The notes under the pieces were generated by a model, which did no database searches, was not told the DNA's origin, and was given only the letters and a program-made list of their open reading frames with translations. DNA of 14,693 nt from Dunaliella salina (Eukaryota; Chlorophyta; Chlorophyceae; Chlamydomonadales; Dunaliellaceae), in contig MU070496.1 of the NCBI GenBank assembly GCA_002284615.2, positions 1-14,693 of the forward strand, read 5' to 3'. Shown piece after piece: positions 1 to 7,326 of the stretch (its first letter is position 1; every line of letters starts with the position of its first letter). Made by a program: the position numbers and the translations under genes.

Positions 1-582
1 CCGTCCACTGACAGCAAGAACTTTGTAGAACCTAACGGTGCTGGGATTACTAAAACCATCACTAGAGCTGAATTGGCAGCAATTGCGGCTGCTATCATGA
101 CCAAACATGCAGACATTGCATCAGACAGCCTCACCTCTCTTCAACAAATACGTAAACAACTTCTTTACCCTGAGAAACACCTGAGACATATCCAACAAGA
201 CGTCCTCAAACTGATTTCAACTCTCATTAGAGACTTCCATACCAACATTCGAATTTACAAGGTGAAGTCCCACGCTGGCATCGCTGGAAATGAATGTGCA
301 GATGCTATTGCAAAACATCAGGCAAAGCAAGCCCAAAACTGCGTAGCAGACACCGAGATCCCAGGTGCAGGTCCTGGTGGAAATCCATTTACACACATTC
401 TCTGGTTAGCCAAGGAAGAAAGAGTGCATACTGCCGGCACATCTACGGGTCCACCACCCACCCACAAGTTCACCTATTTCTCCAATCTTCAAGATGCTCT
501 TGAATCCCACATGCATCCTAAACACAAGCTTGGATATGCCGATGCCAAAACAGGCTACTACTCTTACTATCAAAACTTATAA
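1..582 (+). pseudogene. Retrotransposon RNase H domain (partial, 5' end outside window)
   Basis: Frame 1 is open from the window edge to a TAA at 580-582. RNase HI landmarks are visible: the ITRAELAAI block whose Glu is codon 70-72, the ASDSLTSL block whose Asp is codon 124-126, and KSHAGIAGNECAD with His at 271-273 and the last catalytic Asp at 301-303. The first catalytic Asp (TDGS-type motif) must lie upstream of the window. The enzyme would degrade the RNA strand of RNA/DNA hybrids during retrotransposition. Beyond about codon 110 the chain is a Gly/Pro-rich linker with a YYSYYQNL block. After the TAA, frame 1 goes on sensibly for a few residues (PQVDKK) and then loses sense at an A8 run (595-602), where frame 2 takes over. 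The likely history is a TTA-to-TAA change plus one extra A. Confidence 0.85.
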
Positions 583-583
583 C

Positions 584-1534
584 CGCAAGTGGATAAAAAA
601 AATCAGCAATGCCTTCAGAAATATGCCCAACATTTCGGTACCCATGAAGCGTACCATCCTGCAGTACCGCACAGGCACCCTCTACAACCAAAAACATGCA
701 GTACGATTCAAAAGGTCAACAGATCCATCTTGTCCCCTCCCAGGATGCCATCATTTGGATAGCGCACTACACATGCTCTCAGGCTGCCAAAACCATATCA
801 TTTCCAACATGAGAACTGAACGCCATAACATTGCAGGCAGAATGATTACAAAAGCCCTCAGCAAATGCCCTGTAGGGGCAGGCCTGGTCTACACAGACAT
901 AGGAAGCGGTTTTAAGTTTGCCCAACACAACCTCCAACTCCCTACACATGCCTCAAACAGAACTCTACCTGCTTACCTCTTCCCTCGTAACCTTCCAAAG
1001 AGGAAAAGACTCAACTCCAGTTAACCAGATGCTGTTCTGATCACCCCTTTTAATGCCAAACATACTTCTAACGGTGTTTCTCCTACCCATTCCCATCACG
1101 CATTGCGCAGCTCCTTACTGAGGACCACCAGAACTAGCCGCATGAGGCGACCCCATGAACTCCATGCAAATGAACGCCATGTGCACCTAATAGAAATCAA
1201 GTTCTGTGAAGACACAAGGCCAGAGCATCAGTTGAACGCAGCAAAGCAGCAACATGCAGACCTTTGTAAACTTATTAACGCTAAAGCTGTTACAATTCAC
1301 TCTATTCTCCTGGGTGTAGGTGGAACTATTTACACTGAGCATACCCTCAAGCAATTCAAACAACTAGGATTGGATCATCAGCATGCCACGAAGCTTGCTC
1401 AACAACTTCATGCCCATTCTATTCAATATGCCCACAAATTAGTCACTACACGCCGAGCTATTGAAAACAAGAATACTTCCCACAGCCAGGTTCTAGAGCC
1501 AGAAGCTTCTAGTAACCCTCCAGATCCACATTAG
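584..1534 (+). pseudogene. Retrotransposon CCHC finger and restriction-like endonuclease (RLE) domain
   Basis: Frame 2 continues the retrotransposon protein. It shows a C-x4-C-x7-H-x4-C finger (CPLPGC...H...C, about 737-788), then an RHN motif in RTERHNIAG, then a PD motif, then E-I-K in HLIEIKFCED (about 1186-1212) with a following helix containing HQLNAAKQQH. CCHC, RHN, (K/R)PD and a later acidic-x-K is the signature order of R2-type restriction-like endonucleases, a PD-(D/E)XK fold that nicks the target DNA. The Arg of the RPD motif is replaced by a TAA stop at 1022-1024; copies B and C keep CGA there. The frame is otherwise open to TAG at 1532-1534, just after NPPDPH, an ending shared by copies B and C. 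The fold is inferred from motifs. Confidence 0.8.
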
Positions 1535-1671
1535 AATTCTCTTTTTCATACTTTGTGGTGGAGGGGGCTAACGGCTCTTTTTGAGCCAATGTGTCTCCTC
1601 ATCCTTAATTGATGTAGGGAGAGTTTCTCTGCCTACGTAGTTTTTCTTTTCTTTTTCTTTTCTTTTCTTGG
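1535..1671 (+). other. Retrotransposon A 3' UTR with two hairpins and CTTTT tail
   Basis: Two perfect or near-perfect hairpins lie in series: GGCTC-TTTTT-GAGCC at 1573-1587, and GTAGG-g-AGAG-ttt-CTCT-g-CCTAC at 1614-1636. A pyrimidine tail of CTTTT units follows (about 1638-1670). The same hairpins are kept at 7241-7257 and 7284-7306. Conserved 3' structure followed by a short-repeat tail is what a reverse transcriptase would recognise to start target-primed synthesis; that role is inferred. Confidence 0.65.
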
Positions 1672-1739
1672 ACGACGAAGGCCTCAAAAAGGGATACTTT
1701 TGAAATGTTCATTGGGCGTAGGTCCCCAAGGTGGCAATC

Positions 1740-2000
1740 TTCAAGCTTGGTTTCCACTGGTAGCCATTTTAGCTAGCTCTAGCACTGCAGCATAAAAATT
1801 GTCAGTGAGGGGACACCTGCCTAATCGGCTGCGGCATGAACCCTACTTTTTTGCACCCAGCTGCTCAAATCTCAGACCAACTGCACTAAATTGAGTGATT
1901 TGGAGTGATTTGGAGTCCTTGTACCAAAAGAATATCATTGCAAAAAAAAAAATGGAGTGAAAAAACCCAGTGGTTGGTGAGATCCAGAATTTCAGCCATT
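1740..2000 (+). repeat. Diverged direct repeat R1 (relative of the outer half of the X arms)
   Basis: This block matches 2368-2610 in the same orientation: AAGCTTGGTTTC/AAACTTGGTTTC, TCTAGCACTG, a CGGC(T/C)GCGGC(A/G)TGAACCC core, TCATTGC plus an A-run, and CCCAGTGGTTG (1966-1976 against 2579-2589, offset 613). It also matches the reverse complement of about 4356-4600. No coding sense is evident. The stretch 2000-2345 between R1 and R2 is AT-rich, contains GTGATCTGAGG twice and a third weak relative of the A-run motif near 2110-2145, and otherwise shows nothing I recognise. Confidence 0.6.
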
Positions 2001-2344
2001 TCCCTTAGAGAAAATCCAGCAGAGGGGGTGCCAAAAAGGTCAAATTTTGACCTCCTTCTTTCCTAATTTTGAATATACAGGATGTTAATGTTGTATAGAG
2101 GGATCATAAATGCAAAAAAATGAGGGTGAAAAATGGTCCCAAGGTGGAGCTGTGGGCCATTTTAAGGTGATCTGAGGCCAGGAGAGTGATCTGAGGTCCT
2201 CAGATTTTCTTCATTTTTTGGTGAATATACCTTTTATTTGTAATATGGTTAGCATGGTCATATTTGGAAAATATTGGTGGGAAAGAACATTTTCAGTAAT
2301 TTGGGCTCGTCGCCCACCTCTGGTGTTTTTTGCATGCTCCTTGC

Positions 2345-2855
2345 GAATGTCTCCCGGGACTGGCCACGTTGAAACTTGGTTTCTTCTGGTCTTTCTCTAG
2401 CACTGAAACACGTTTGTGACCAGTCACAGGAGATGTGCCTTATCGGCCGCGGCGTGAACCCTATTTTTACTGCCAAATCTCCATTCCAGATCACCAACTG
2501 CCCCAAATTGGGTGATTTGTAGTGATTTTGCGTCCTTGTGACAAAAAAACATCATTGCAAAAAAATGAAGTGAAAAGACCCAGTGGTTGATGTTTCATGG
2601 CAATTTTAGCCATTTTTCCATAATAAAGCATCAGAATAGGGTTTACAGGACCCATATGACTTTAATACAGCTTATCTACGCACACAGGGCGATTTAAAAA
2701 CATACAAGCATATCCTCTGGTAGCTTATAAAGCCAGCTAGACTTTCAAGCCTTATTTGTCCCAATCTGATGAAGTCGTTGTGATTTACTGCACTTTAAAT
2801 GCAAAAAAGGAGCATATTTGAGGATTTGCTCAGATAGCCCCCTCTGTATTTATTA
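2345..2855 (+). repeat. Left arm of long inverted repeat (element X)
   Basis: Read forward, this block aligns along its length with the reverse complement of 4344-4600 followed by 3396-3641. Shared landmarks in order are GATGTGCC/GCTGTGCC with TGAACCC, TCATTGC plus A-run, AGTGGTTG, ATGGCAATTTT-GCCATTT, CACACAGGGCGA(T/C)TT, TTACTGCAC, GGAGCATATTTG, TTGCTCAG and TAGCCCCC. Identity looks like roughly 70-80 per cent by eye. Arm boundaries are approximate. No open frame here looks coding. Confidence 0.7.
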
Positions 2856-3395
2856 TATGTACAACGTTACAAAAAGAAGCTATCAGTGAAAATGCATGAC
2901 TGCTAGGCTGCAAATTGGAAAGTAGTCTTGTTGTTGCTGTTCGATCAATATAGCGCATAAAGTAAATACATAGCTTTATCTGCCTACCAGTTTCACCAGC
3001 GGCTGATCAGCCAGAGATTCGGGCTGTAGGTTAACCATTGTAAACCCATTGTAAACCAAAAAATAGTTTATCTGCCTACGAGGGCAGCTGAGCACAAAAA
3101 CAGAGGAAAAGAAAAGAAAAGTCTATGCAAGCCAGAGGCCGCATGCATTAAGGGAAGGTCCACTAACTAACAAGCTAGCAAGCTAGCAAGGTAGCAGTGG
3201 CCTCATCAGAAGGCCCTTGAAACCTACACTAGACACAACTAGCCTAGGAGAGAGCTAGAAACAGATCTAGTGGGGATCTGGAGGGTTGCTGCTCGCCATG
3301 CCTCTTGATGCCTGGACTCTCCTCCTCCCATCCTCTGCCGCCGCGCGCCCAGCAAACCCCCTCCCAGAAGCCCCCTGATAGCAAAGAGCGTGTCT
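2856..3395. other. Central loop of element X, no recognisable gene
   Basis: About 540 bases between the two arms. It holds short repeats only: TTTATCTGCCTAC at 2975-2987 and 3067-3079, CCATTGTAAA twice near 3037-3058, a GAAAA run near 3110-3121 (the complement of the retrotransposon tail motif) and AAGCTAGC units near 3170-3190. There is no open frame of note on either strand. Confidence 0.5.
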
Positions 3396-3641
3396 GGTAT
3401 TTTTGCAAAGGGGGCTAACTGAGCAAGTGCCCAAATATGCTCCTTTTCTGCCTTTTAGGTGCAGTAACTCACAACCTCTTCATCCGATTGGGAAAAATTC
3501 GGCTTCAAAATGTAGCTAGCATTGCAAGCTTCCCGGGCATGTGCTTATACTTGTGTAAGTCGCCCTGTGTGCTGAGATATACTGTGTTAAAGCTCACATG
3601 GGTCATGTACACCCTAGTTTGGTGCTTTTCATGCAAAAATG
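3396..3641 (-). repeat. Right arm of element X, inner half
   Basis: The reverse complement of this block matches 2612-2855. The arm is interrupted at 3641/4344 by MITE-1 and resumes at 4344. In the left arm the same site is unoccupied (around 2608-2625, GCCATTTTTCC). Confidence 0.7.
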
Positions 3642-4343
3642 AAGGAGGCCAAAAAAAAAGTTGTGGAACACACGTCCAAAAACTGGGTGGGACCCCCTGA
3701 CCCACACACCCACCCCCAAACCCCCCATGCAGTAACCTTACGCGGACAAAAAGGGTATCAATCTGCTTCTTTTTGAAATAGCTATCCATCTGCATACTCA
3801 CCATACTGGAAAAGTGAGTAGCAGCAGAGTTATGGGGCAAAAACTGAGCAGCGGGCGCATGCATACCTGCCCTTCCAGGCACCCACAACTGGCTTGCAAG
3901 TCCACTAACTGCCCTCCTGACTTCACCATGCATAATCACATCAGACATTGTCACTATCCTGGAAGTTTGAACTGATTTGCCGCATGTTCGCCTCTACACC
4001 CCCTGCCGCCCACACCCTTGCGCGTATGGCACTAACTCCCAGCCATGCACATAGACCCTCCCTTTTACTCAATTTGTCCGAAGAGGGCGCCAATAGACAG
4101 TTCTCGAGCTCAGAAATCCAATGGTGTCTTAAGAATTCTGTAGAAGTGGCCCAGGAAAATTCTGGAGGGGGGCTCCCAAAAAGTCCAGAACCCCCTCGAA
4201 CACCCCACCCCACCCACCCCCCCTCCTCGGATCGGACCCATGCATATGTCAATCGATAGCCCTTAATCCCAGGATTCCGAATATATAATTCTTAATTGGA
4301 TTGACACCTGTGTTCCAAAAGTTATGCTTCCTGGAGGCTCCTG
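3642..4343 (-). mobile_element. MITE-1, ~702-bp terminal-inverted-repeat element
   Basis: It is homologous over its whole length, in reverse orientation, to MITE-2 at 8471-9170. The ends are AAGGAGG at 3642 and GCTCCTG ending at 4343, matching the CAGGAGG/CCTCCTG ends of MITE-2 with a mismatch at each end. An inner inverted block, GGAACACA at 3665-3672 and TGTGTTCC at 4309-4316, lies 23 and 27 bp from the ends, the same spacing as in MITE-2. Flanks AAAAATG (3635-3641) and GGAAATG (4344-4350) agree at 5 of 7 bases, like an aged target duplication. Subterminal C-rich runs on the plus strand (3693-3726 and 4191-4223) make G-rich runs on the minus strand. It carries no transposase that I recognise; length and ends fit a non-autonomous DNA transposon of undetermined superfamily. 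Confidence 0.75.
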
Positions 4344-4620
4344 GGAAATGGCAAAAATTGCCATAAAACACCAACCACTGAGTCTTTTCACTCCAATTTT
4401 TTTTGCAATGATATTTTTTTGGAACAATAATTCCAAACCACTAAAAATATTTTAATTCGTGCAGTAGGTGGTCCAGATTGGAAATTTGGTTTCAAAAACT
4501 TGGGTTCAAGCCGTGGCTGATTTGGCACAGCTCCCGTAACTGGCAACTTTGGAACTCTAGTCCTAAAGAAAATCATTCCCCTCTGGTATTTTTGATAGTG
4601 GTTAATCTTTGGATGGCATG
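4344..4620 (-). repeat. Right arm of element X, outer half
   Basis: The reverse complement matches about 2345-2610, and also R1 (1740-2000). Best-conserved parts are the complement of TCATTGC plus A-run (4401-4415) and of AGTGGTTGGTGTTTTATGGC near 4352-4382. The outer end is approximate: similarity fades between about 4600 and 4640. The next 60-80 bases up to retrotransposon B contain ATTTATAAG/ATTTATAAA in tandem (4673-4690). Confidence 0.65.
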
Positions 4621-4700
4621 GTCCCTAAGTTTGGCTGCTAGTGATTTGGCCTTTTGTTTAGTCAGGCCCAGATTTATAAGATTTATAAAACAGAATTTAA

Positions 4701-5226
4701 CAGCGCACTACACATGCTCTCAGGCTGCCAAAGCCATATCATCTCCAACATGAGAACTGAACGCCATAACATTGCAGGCAGAATGATTACTAAAGCCCTC
4801 AGCAAATGCCCTGTAGGGGCAGGCCTGGTCTACACAGACATAGGGAGCAATTTTAAGCTTGCTCAACACAACCTCCAACTCCCTACACATGCCTCAAACA
4901 GAACTTTACCTGCTTACTTCTTCCCTCGTAACCTTCCAGAGAGGAAAAGACTCAACTCCAGTCGACCAGATGCTGTTTTGATCACCCCTTTTAATGCCAA
5001 TCATACTTCAAACGGTGTTTCTCCTACCCATTCCCATCACGCATTGCGCAGCTCCTCACGGAGGACCACCAGAGCTAGCCGCATGAGGCAGCCCCATGAA
5101 CTTCATGCAAATAAACGCCATGTGCACCTGATAGAGATCAAGATTTATGAAGACAGAAAGCCAAAGCATTAGTTGAACGCGGCAAAGCCGCAGCATGCAG
5201 ACCTCTGTAAACTTAGTAACGCTAAA
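4701..5226 (+). pseudogene. Copy B: RLE nuclease fragment with internal TAG
   Basis: Frame 1 from within the finger (ALHMLSGC) through RTERHNIAG, SRPDAV and HLIEIKIYED to a TAG at 5170-5172. Copy A has CAG (Gln) at that codon, so one C-to-T change made the stop. The frame then continues as LNAAKPQHADLCKLSNAK into the insertion boundary. The nuclease motifs RHN, RPD and EIK are all present, but the finger is incomplete and the RT and RNase H domains are missing. Not functional. Confidence 0.8.
5211..5226. repeat. 16-bp target site duplication, left copy
   Basis: ACTTAGTAACGCTAAA here and again at 6420-6435, perfectly repeated on both sides of the 1,193-bp insertion. Retrotransposon A has the unoccupied site once, with one difference, at 1270-1285. 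Confidence 0.9.
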
Positions 5227-6419
5227 AGTTTACAAGGTTTACAAGGTTTACAAGAGGAGATGAAGCCTTCAGCCATTCAGTCTGGCTGCTCAGCTTATGA
5301 AACCATAAGTCTGCAGTATACTGAAGTAGGACATGAAAGGCACTGCCATCACACACAAGTTGACTCCAGATAGCAGGTGGAAGAAAAATGACAGCACCAA
5401 CTCTAAGAGCACAATGGAGAGTGTAAGAGATAAAATGAGGAGTGTCCAAAGGCAGCATGCAACTGAGAGTACAGAGGTGCATGACACAGTACAGGGGTGA
5501 ACATGCCAAATGAGGTACACCATAGGAATACCTCCCGACTGAAGAAAACTGAAAAAACTGCATTCAAGCAAGGACGACATAGGTTCCAGCCATGAGAGTT
5601 CCGAAAGCTTTCCCGAAAAAACCCTGAGTGATGCTCCCATCCCAGCCACTTGTGCACAGTCTTTGCCTGCTCACCCTCCAGCCTACCTCAAGCCCGCAGG
5701 CACATCATGAAGCACCCCCAACATGGCCTAAAATGCCAAAAGAGGTTCCACCACACGGAACACCACCAGGCTGAAGAAGACAGTCTGCGCTCAGGCAAAA
5801 AAAAGCACAACTTCTAGCCATGAGAGTCTTCAGGGCCTTATCGGAAAACCCTTGCTTCAACTTCCCATCCCAGCCGCTCCTGTGCCACCTGCTTGCTCAC
5901 TCTTCCCAGCCCACTTCAAGCCCGCAGGTACACCAATAGCACCCTCAGCATGGCCTATCCACCCTTGCAGTCTCAATTCAGTTCTCAGCCGCATGCTCTT
6001 AGTATGGTTTCCAAGTAAATGAGCTTGTACATAGTTTGCTCAGCTCTCAGAATGACTATCCCAATACCCTNCCCCCCAGTCCCAGGCCTCAACTTTAACC
6101 CGCTTGAGCAGCTCACCACTATCCAGTCAACTGTTCCGATGACTTCACTTTACGGCCTCAGGTCCTGGAATCTGGGGGGTGTCGGGTTCGCCACTGCCTG
6201 CACTTCACACACGCATTTCACACACGCGCGTGAGCTCACACCGTGTATCACTCAAAGAGAGAGATCTCTTCTGCTAGACATTGCTGCTGCTCATTGCTGA
6301 CACGAACGATGCTTCCCTGAAACAGCGAGCCGACGGGCGGGAGCCGAAGCCCCCCCCCCACACGGAGTTCTCCAACCGTTGGCTTTGTCCTCAAAATATA
6401 TTGATTTTTTTTCCTCCAC
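5227..6419 (-). mobile_element. 1,193-bp retroposon-like insertion in copy B
   Basis: Bounded by perfect 16-bp direct repeats, a length typical of target-primed (LINE/SINE) insertion. On the minus strand it ends with about three CCTTGTAAA units (5229-5252), resembling the short tandem tails of some non-LTR elements, so I take the minus strand as sense. It includes a diverged 228-bp tandem pair (5503-5957), a CACACGC/CTCACAC-rich stretch (about 6205-6250), a C9 run near 6351 and an N at 6071. Minus-strand open frames of 84-119 codons at 5222-5657 are hydrophobic, overlap each other and match no domain I know, so I do not call a gene. An identical copy lies at 10044-11236. Confidence 0.75.
5503..5957. 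repeat. Diverged tandem duplication, unit about 228 bp
   Basis: Unit 1 is about 5503-5730 and unit 2 about 5731-5957. Shared landmarks: ATGCCAAA(T/A)GAGGT, CTGAAGAA, AGCCATGAGAGT (5588 and 5816), CCCATCCCAGCC, CTCAAGCCCGCAGG / TTCAAGCCCGCAGG and CA(A/G)CATGGCCTA. The units are clearly related but strongly diverged, so the duplication predates the insertion. Repeated at 10320-10774 in the second copy. Confidence 0.75.
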
Positions 6420-6435
6420 ACTTAGTAACGCTAAA
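6420..6435. repeat. 16-bp target site duplication, right copy
   Basis: Perfect repeat of 5211-5226, flanking the 1,193-bp insertion. Confidence 0.9.
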
Positions 6436-6666
6436 GCCGTTACAATTCACCCTATTCTCCTGGGTGTAGGTGGAACTATTTATTCTGAGCATACCCTGAA
6501 GCAATTCAAACAACTAGGATTGGATCGCCAGCGTGCCACAAAGCTTGCTCAACAACTTCATGCCCACAAATTAGTCACTACACGCCGAGCTATTGAAAAC
6601 AAGAATACTTCCCACAGCCAGGTTCTAGAGCCAGGTGTTTCTGGTAACCCTCCAGATCCACATTAG
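6436..6666 (+). pseudogene. Copy B: C-terminal end of the retrotransposon protein
   Basis: It resumes the frame interrupted at 5226: AVTIHPILLGVGGTIYSEH through KLVTTRRAIENK to NPPDPH and a TAG at 6664-6666. Relative to copy A it lacks six residues (SIQYAH) through a deletion between two ATGCCCA repeats. The role of this tail, C-terminal to the nuclease core, is unknown to me; a conserved GVGGTIY motif stands out. Confidence 0.8.
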
Positions 6667-6795
6667 CTTTCTCTGTTTCTTACCTTATGGTGGAGGGGGC
6701 ACACGCCTCTCTTTTGAACCAATGTGTCTCCTTTTCCTCAATTGATGTATGGAGAGCTTCTCTGCCTTCGTAGTTTCTTCTCTTTTCCACTATTC

Positions 6796-6824
6796 CACCT
6801 CCCCCCCTCCCCCCTCCCCCCCCT
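6796..6824. repeat. C-rich low-complexity tract
   Basis: Runs of 5 to 8 C separated by T directly after the copy B tail; repeated identically at 11613-11641. Confidence 0.8.
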
Positions 6825-6899
6825 CTCTTGTCATATTGTGGGATTCCATGGTTTTCCATTGCTAAGGTTGGAAATTGAAAGTCCATCATGTAATGGAGT

Positions 6900-7070
6900 G
6901 TTTCTGTGCCCGCTCCGAGAAGCAATTTTGGCCCCGGAGCAACTCAACCTGTTTCTGAGCTGCTCCGCTTCACCCGCTCCAAGTCAACTATCGGACCAAC
7001 TCCTCGGAGCAAATCCCAACTGTTCGATACCGAGGGGGGGGGGGGGTGTACCAAATTGCTCCGAATTGGG
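6900..7070. repeat. GGAGC/GCTCC motif cluster, first copy
   Basis: At least six GGAGC or GCTCC pentamers on both strands within about 160 bases, plus a G13 run at 7034-7046. The same block recurs at 11717-11887, and a related but distinct cluster is at 12310-12432. The rest of 6825-7223 shows nothing I recognise. Confidence 0.6.
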
Positions 7071-7227
7071 AGGGCAAGGTTCTCACACTTTGCCTAGTCA
7101 ATATTCCCCTTGGTTTTGTCTTGCTTGAGAGACCCTGACCCACACACCCAAACCCACACTCACACTTACACATAAGCACACAAGCATGCTCACTGCATCT
7201 ACCTTCCTTGTAATTAGTGCAATGAAA

Positions 7228-7326
7228 TACGNGGGCACACGGCTCTTTTTTTGAGCCAATGTGTCACCTTCTCCTTAATTGATGTAGGGAGAGTTTCTCT
7301 GCCTACGTAGTTTTTCTTTTTCTTTC
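7228..7326 (+). mobile_element. Isolated retrotransposon 3' UTR fragment
   Basis: Matches 1561-1660 of copy A: hairpin GGCTC-T7-GAGCC at 7241-7257, CCAATGTGTCACC, the GTAGG...CCTAC hairpin at 7284-7306 and a T/C tail. It keeps GGGCACACGG from a B-type tail. The start coincides with the end of the duplicated block and with an N at 7232, so its left border may be an assembly join rather than a biological truncation. Confidence 0.75.

Larger units (their letters stand above)
1..1671 (+). mobile_element. Non-LTR retrotransposon copy A, 3' part (Dualen/RandI-like)
   Basis: The left end runs off the window, so the reverse transcriptase region is not seen. In order: RNase H (1 to about 330), a linker, a CCHC finger plus restriction-like endonuclease (about 600-1534), and a 3' UTR with two hairpins and a CTTTT-rich tail ending near 1671. 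RNase H together with an RLE-type nuclease suggests the Dualen/RandI group described from Chlamydomonas; that assignment rests on motif order and memory of the family, not on a search. The reading frame is broken by stops at 580 and 1022 and a frameshift near 595-602, so this copy is dead. Copies B and C below are relatives. Confidence 0.85.
4701..6798 (+). mobile_element. Non-LTR retrotransposon copy B, 5'-truncated and interrupted
   Basis: Homology to copy A begins at AGCGCAC (4702, matching A at 761), inside the CCHC finger, as in a 5'-truncated insertion. The body is 4701-5226 and 6436-6798, split by a 1,193-bp insertion. Compared with A it lacks 18 bases near 6560, between two ATGCCCA repeats, removing six residues. 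Its 3' UTR (6667-6798) keeps the GTGGAGGGGGC and CCAATGTGTCTCC blocks but has weaker hairpins, and its pyrimidine tail runs into a C-rich tract. Confidence 0.85.

Noticed and set aside
3160..3195. AAGCTAGC repeats as a CRISPR-like array
   Set aside because: Units are short, contiguous and without spacers; this is a simple tandem repeat in a eukaryotic context.
3437..3700. Plus-strand frame of 87 codons
   Set aside because: It crosses the border between element X and MITE-1, so it cannot be an inherited gene.
4469..4515. tRNA-like A box (TGGTCCAGATTGG) and B box (GGTTCAAGCC) on the plus strand
   Set aside because: No cloverleaf can be drawn around them, and the segment is simply the inverse of the repeat arm at 2400-2520.
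580..5172. Internal stops in the retrotransposon are TAA or TAG only, suggesting an ulvophyte-type code with TAA/TAG as Gln
   Set aside because: Only three cases. One replaces Arg (CGA in B and C), one appears to replace Leu (TTA-like), and TAG is also the natural terminator after NPPDPH. Ordinary decay explains them.
5222..5657. Overlapping minus-strand frames of 84-119 codons in the insertion
   Set aside because: Hydrophobic, Cys/Ser-rich, mutually overlapping and without motif; they cross the insertion boundary, as chance frames do.
6180..6195. GGGTTCGCCACTGCC as a SINE B box in the 1,193-bp insertion
   Set aside because: It departs from the consensus at key positions, lies on the strand opposite the inferred sense strand, and has no A box at a proper distance.
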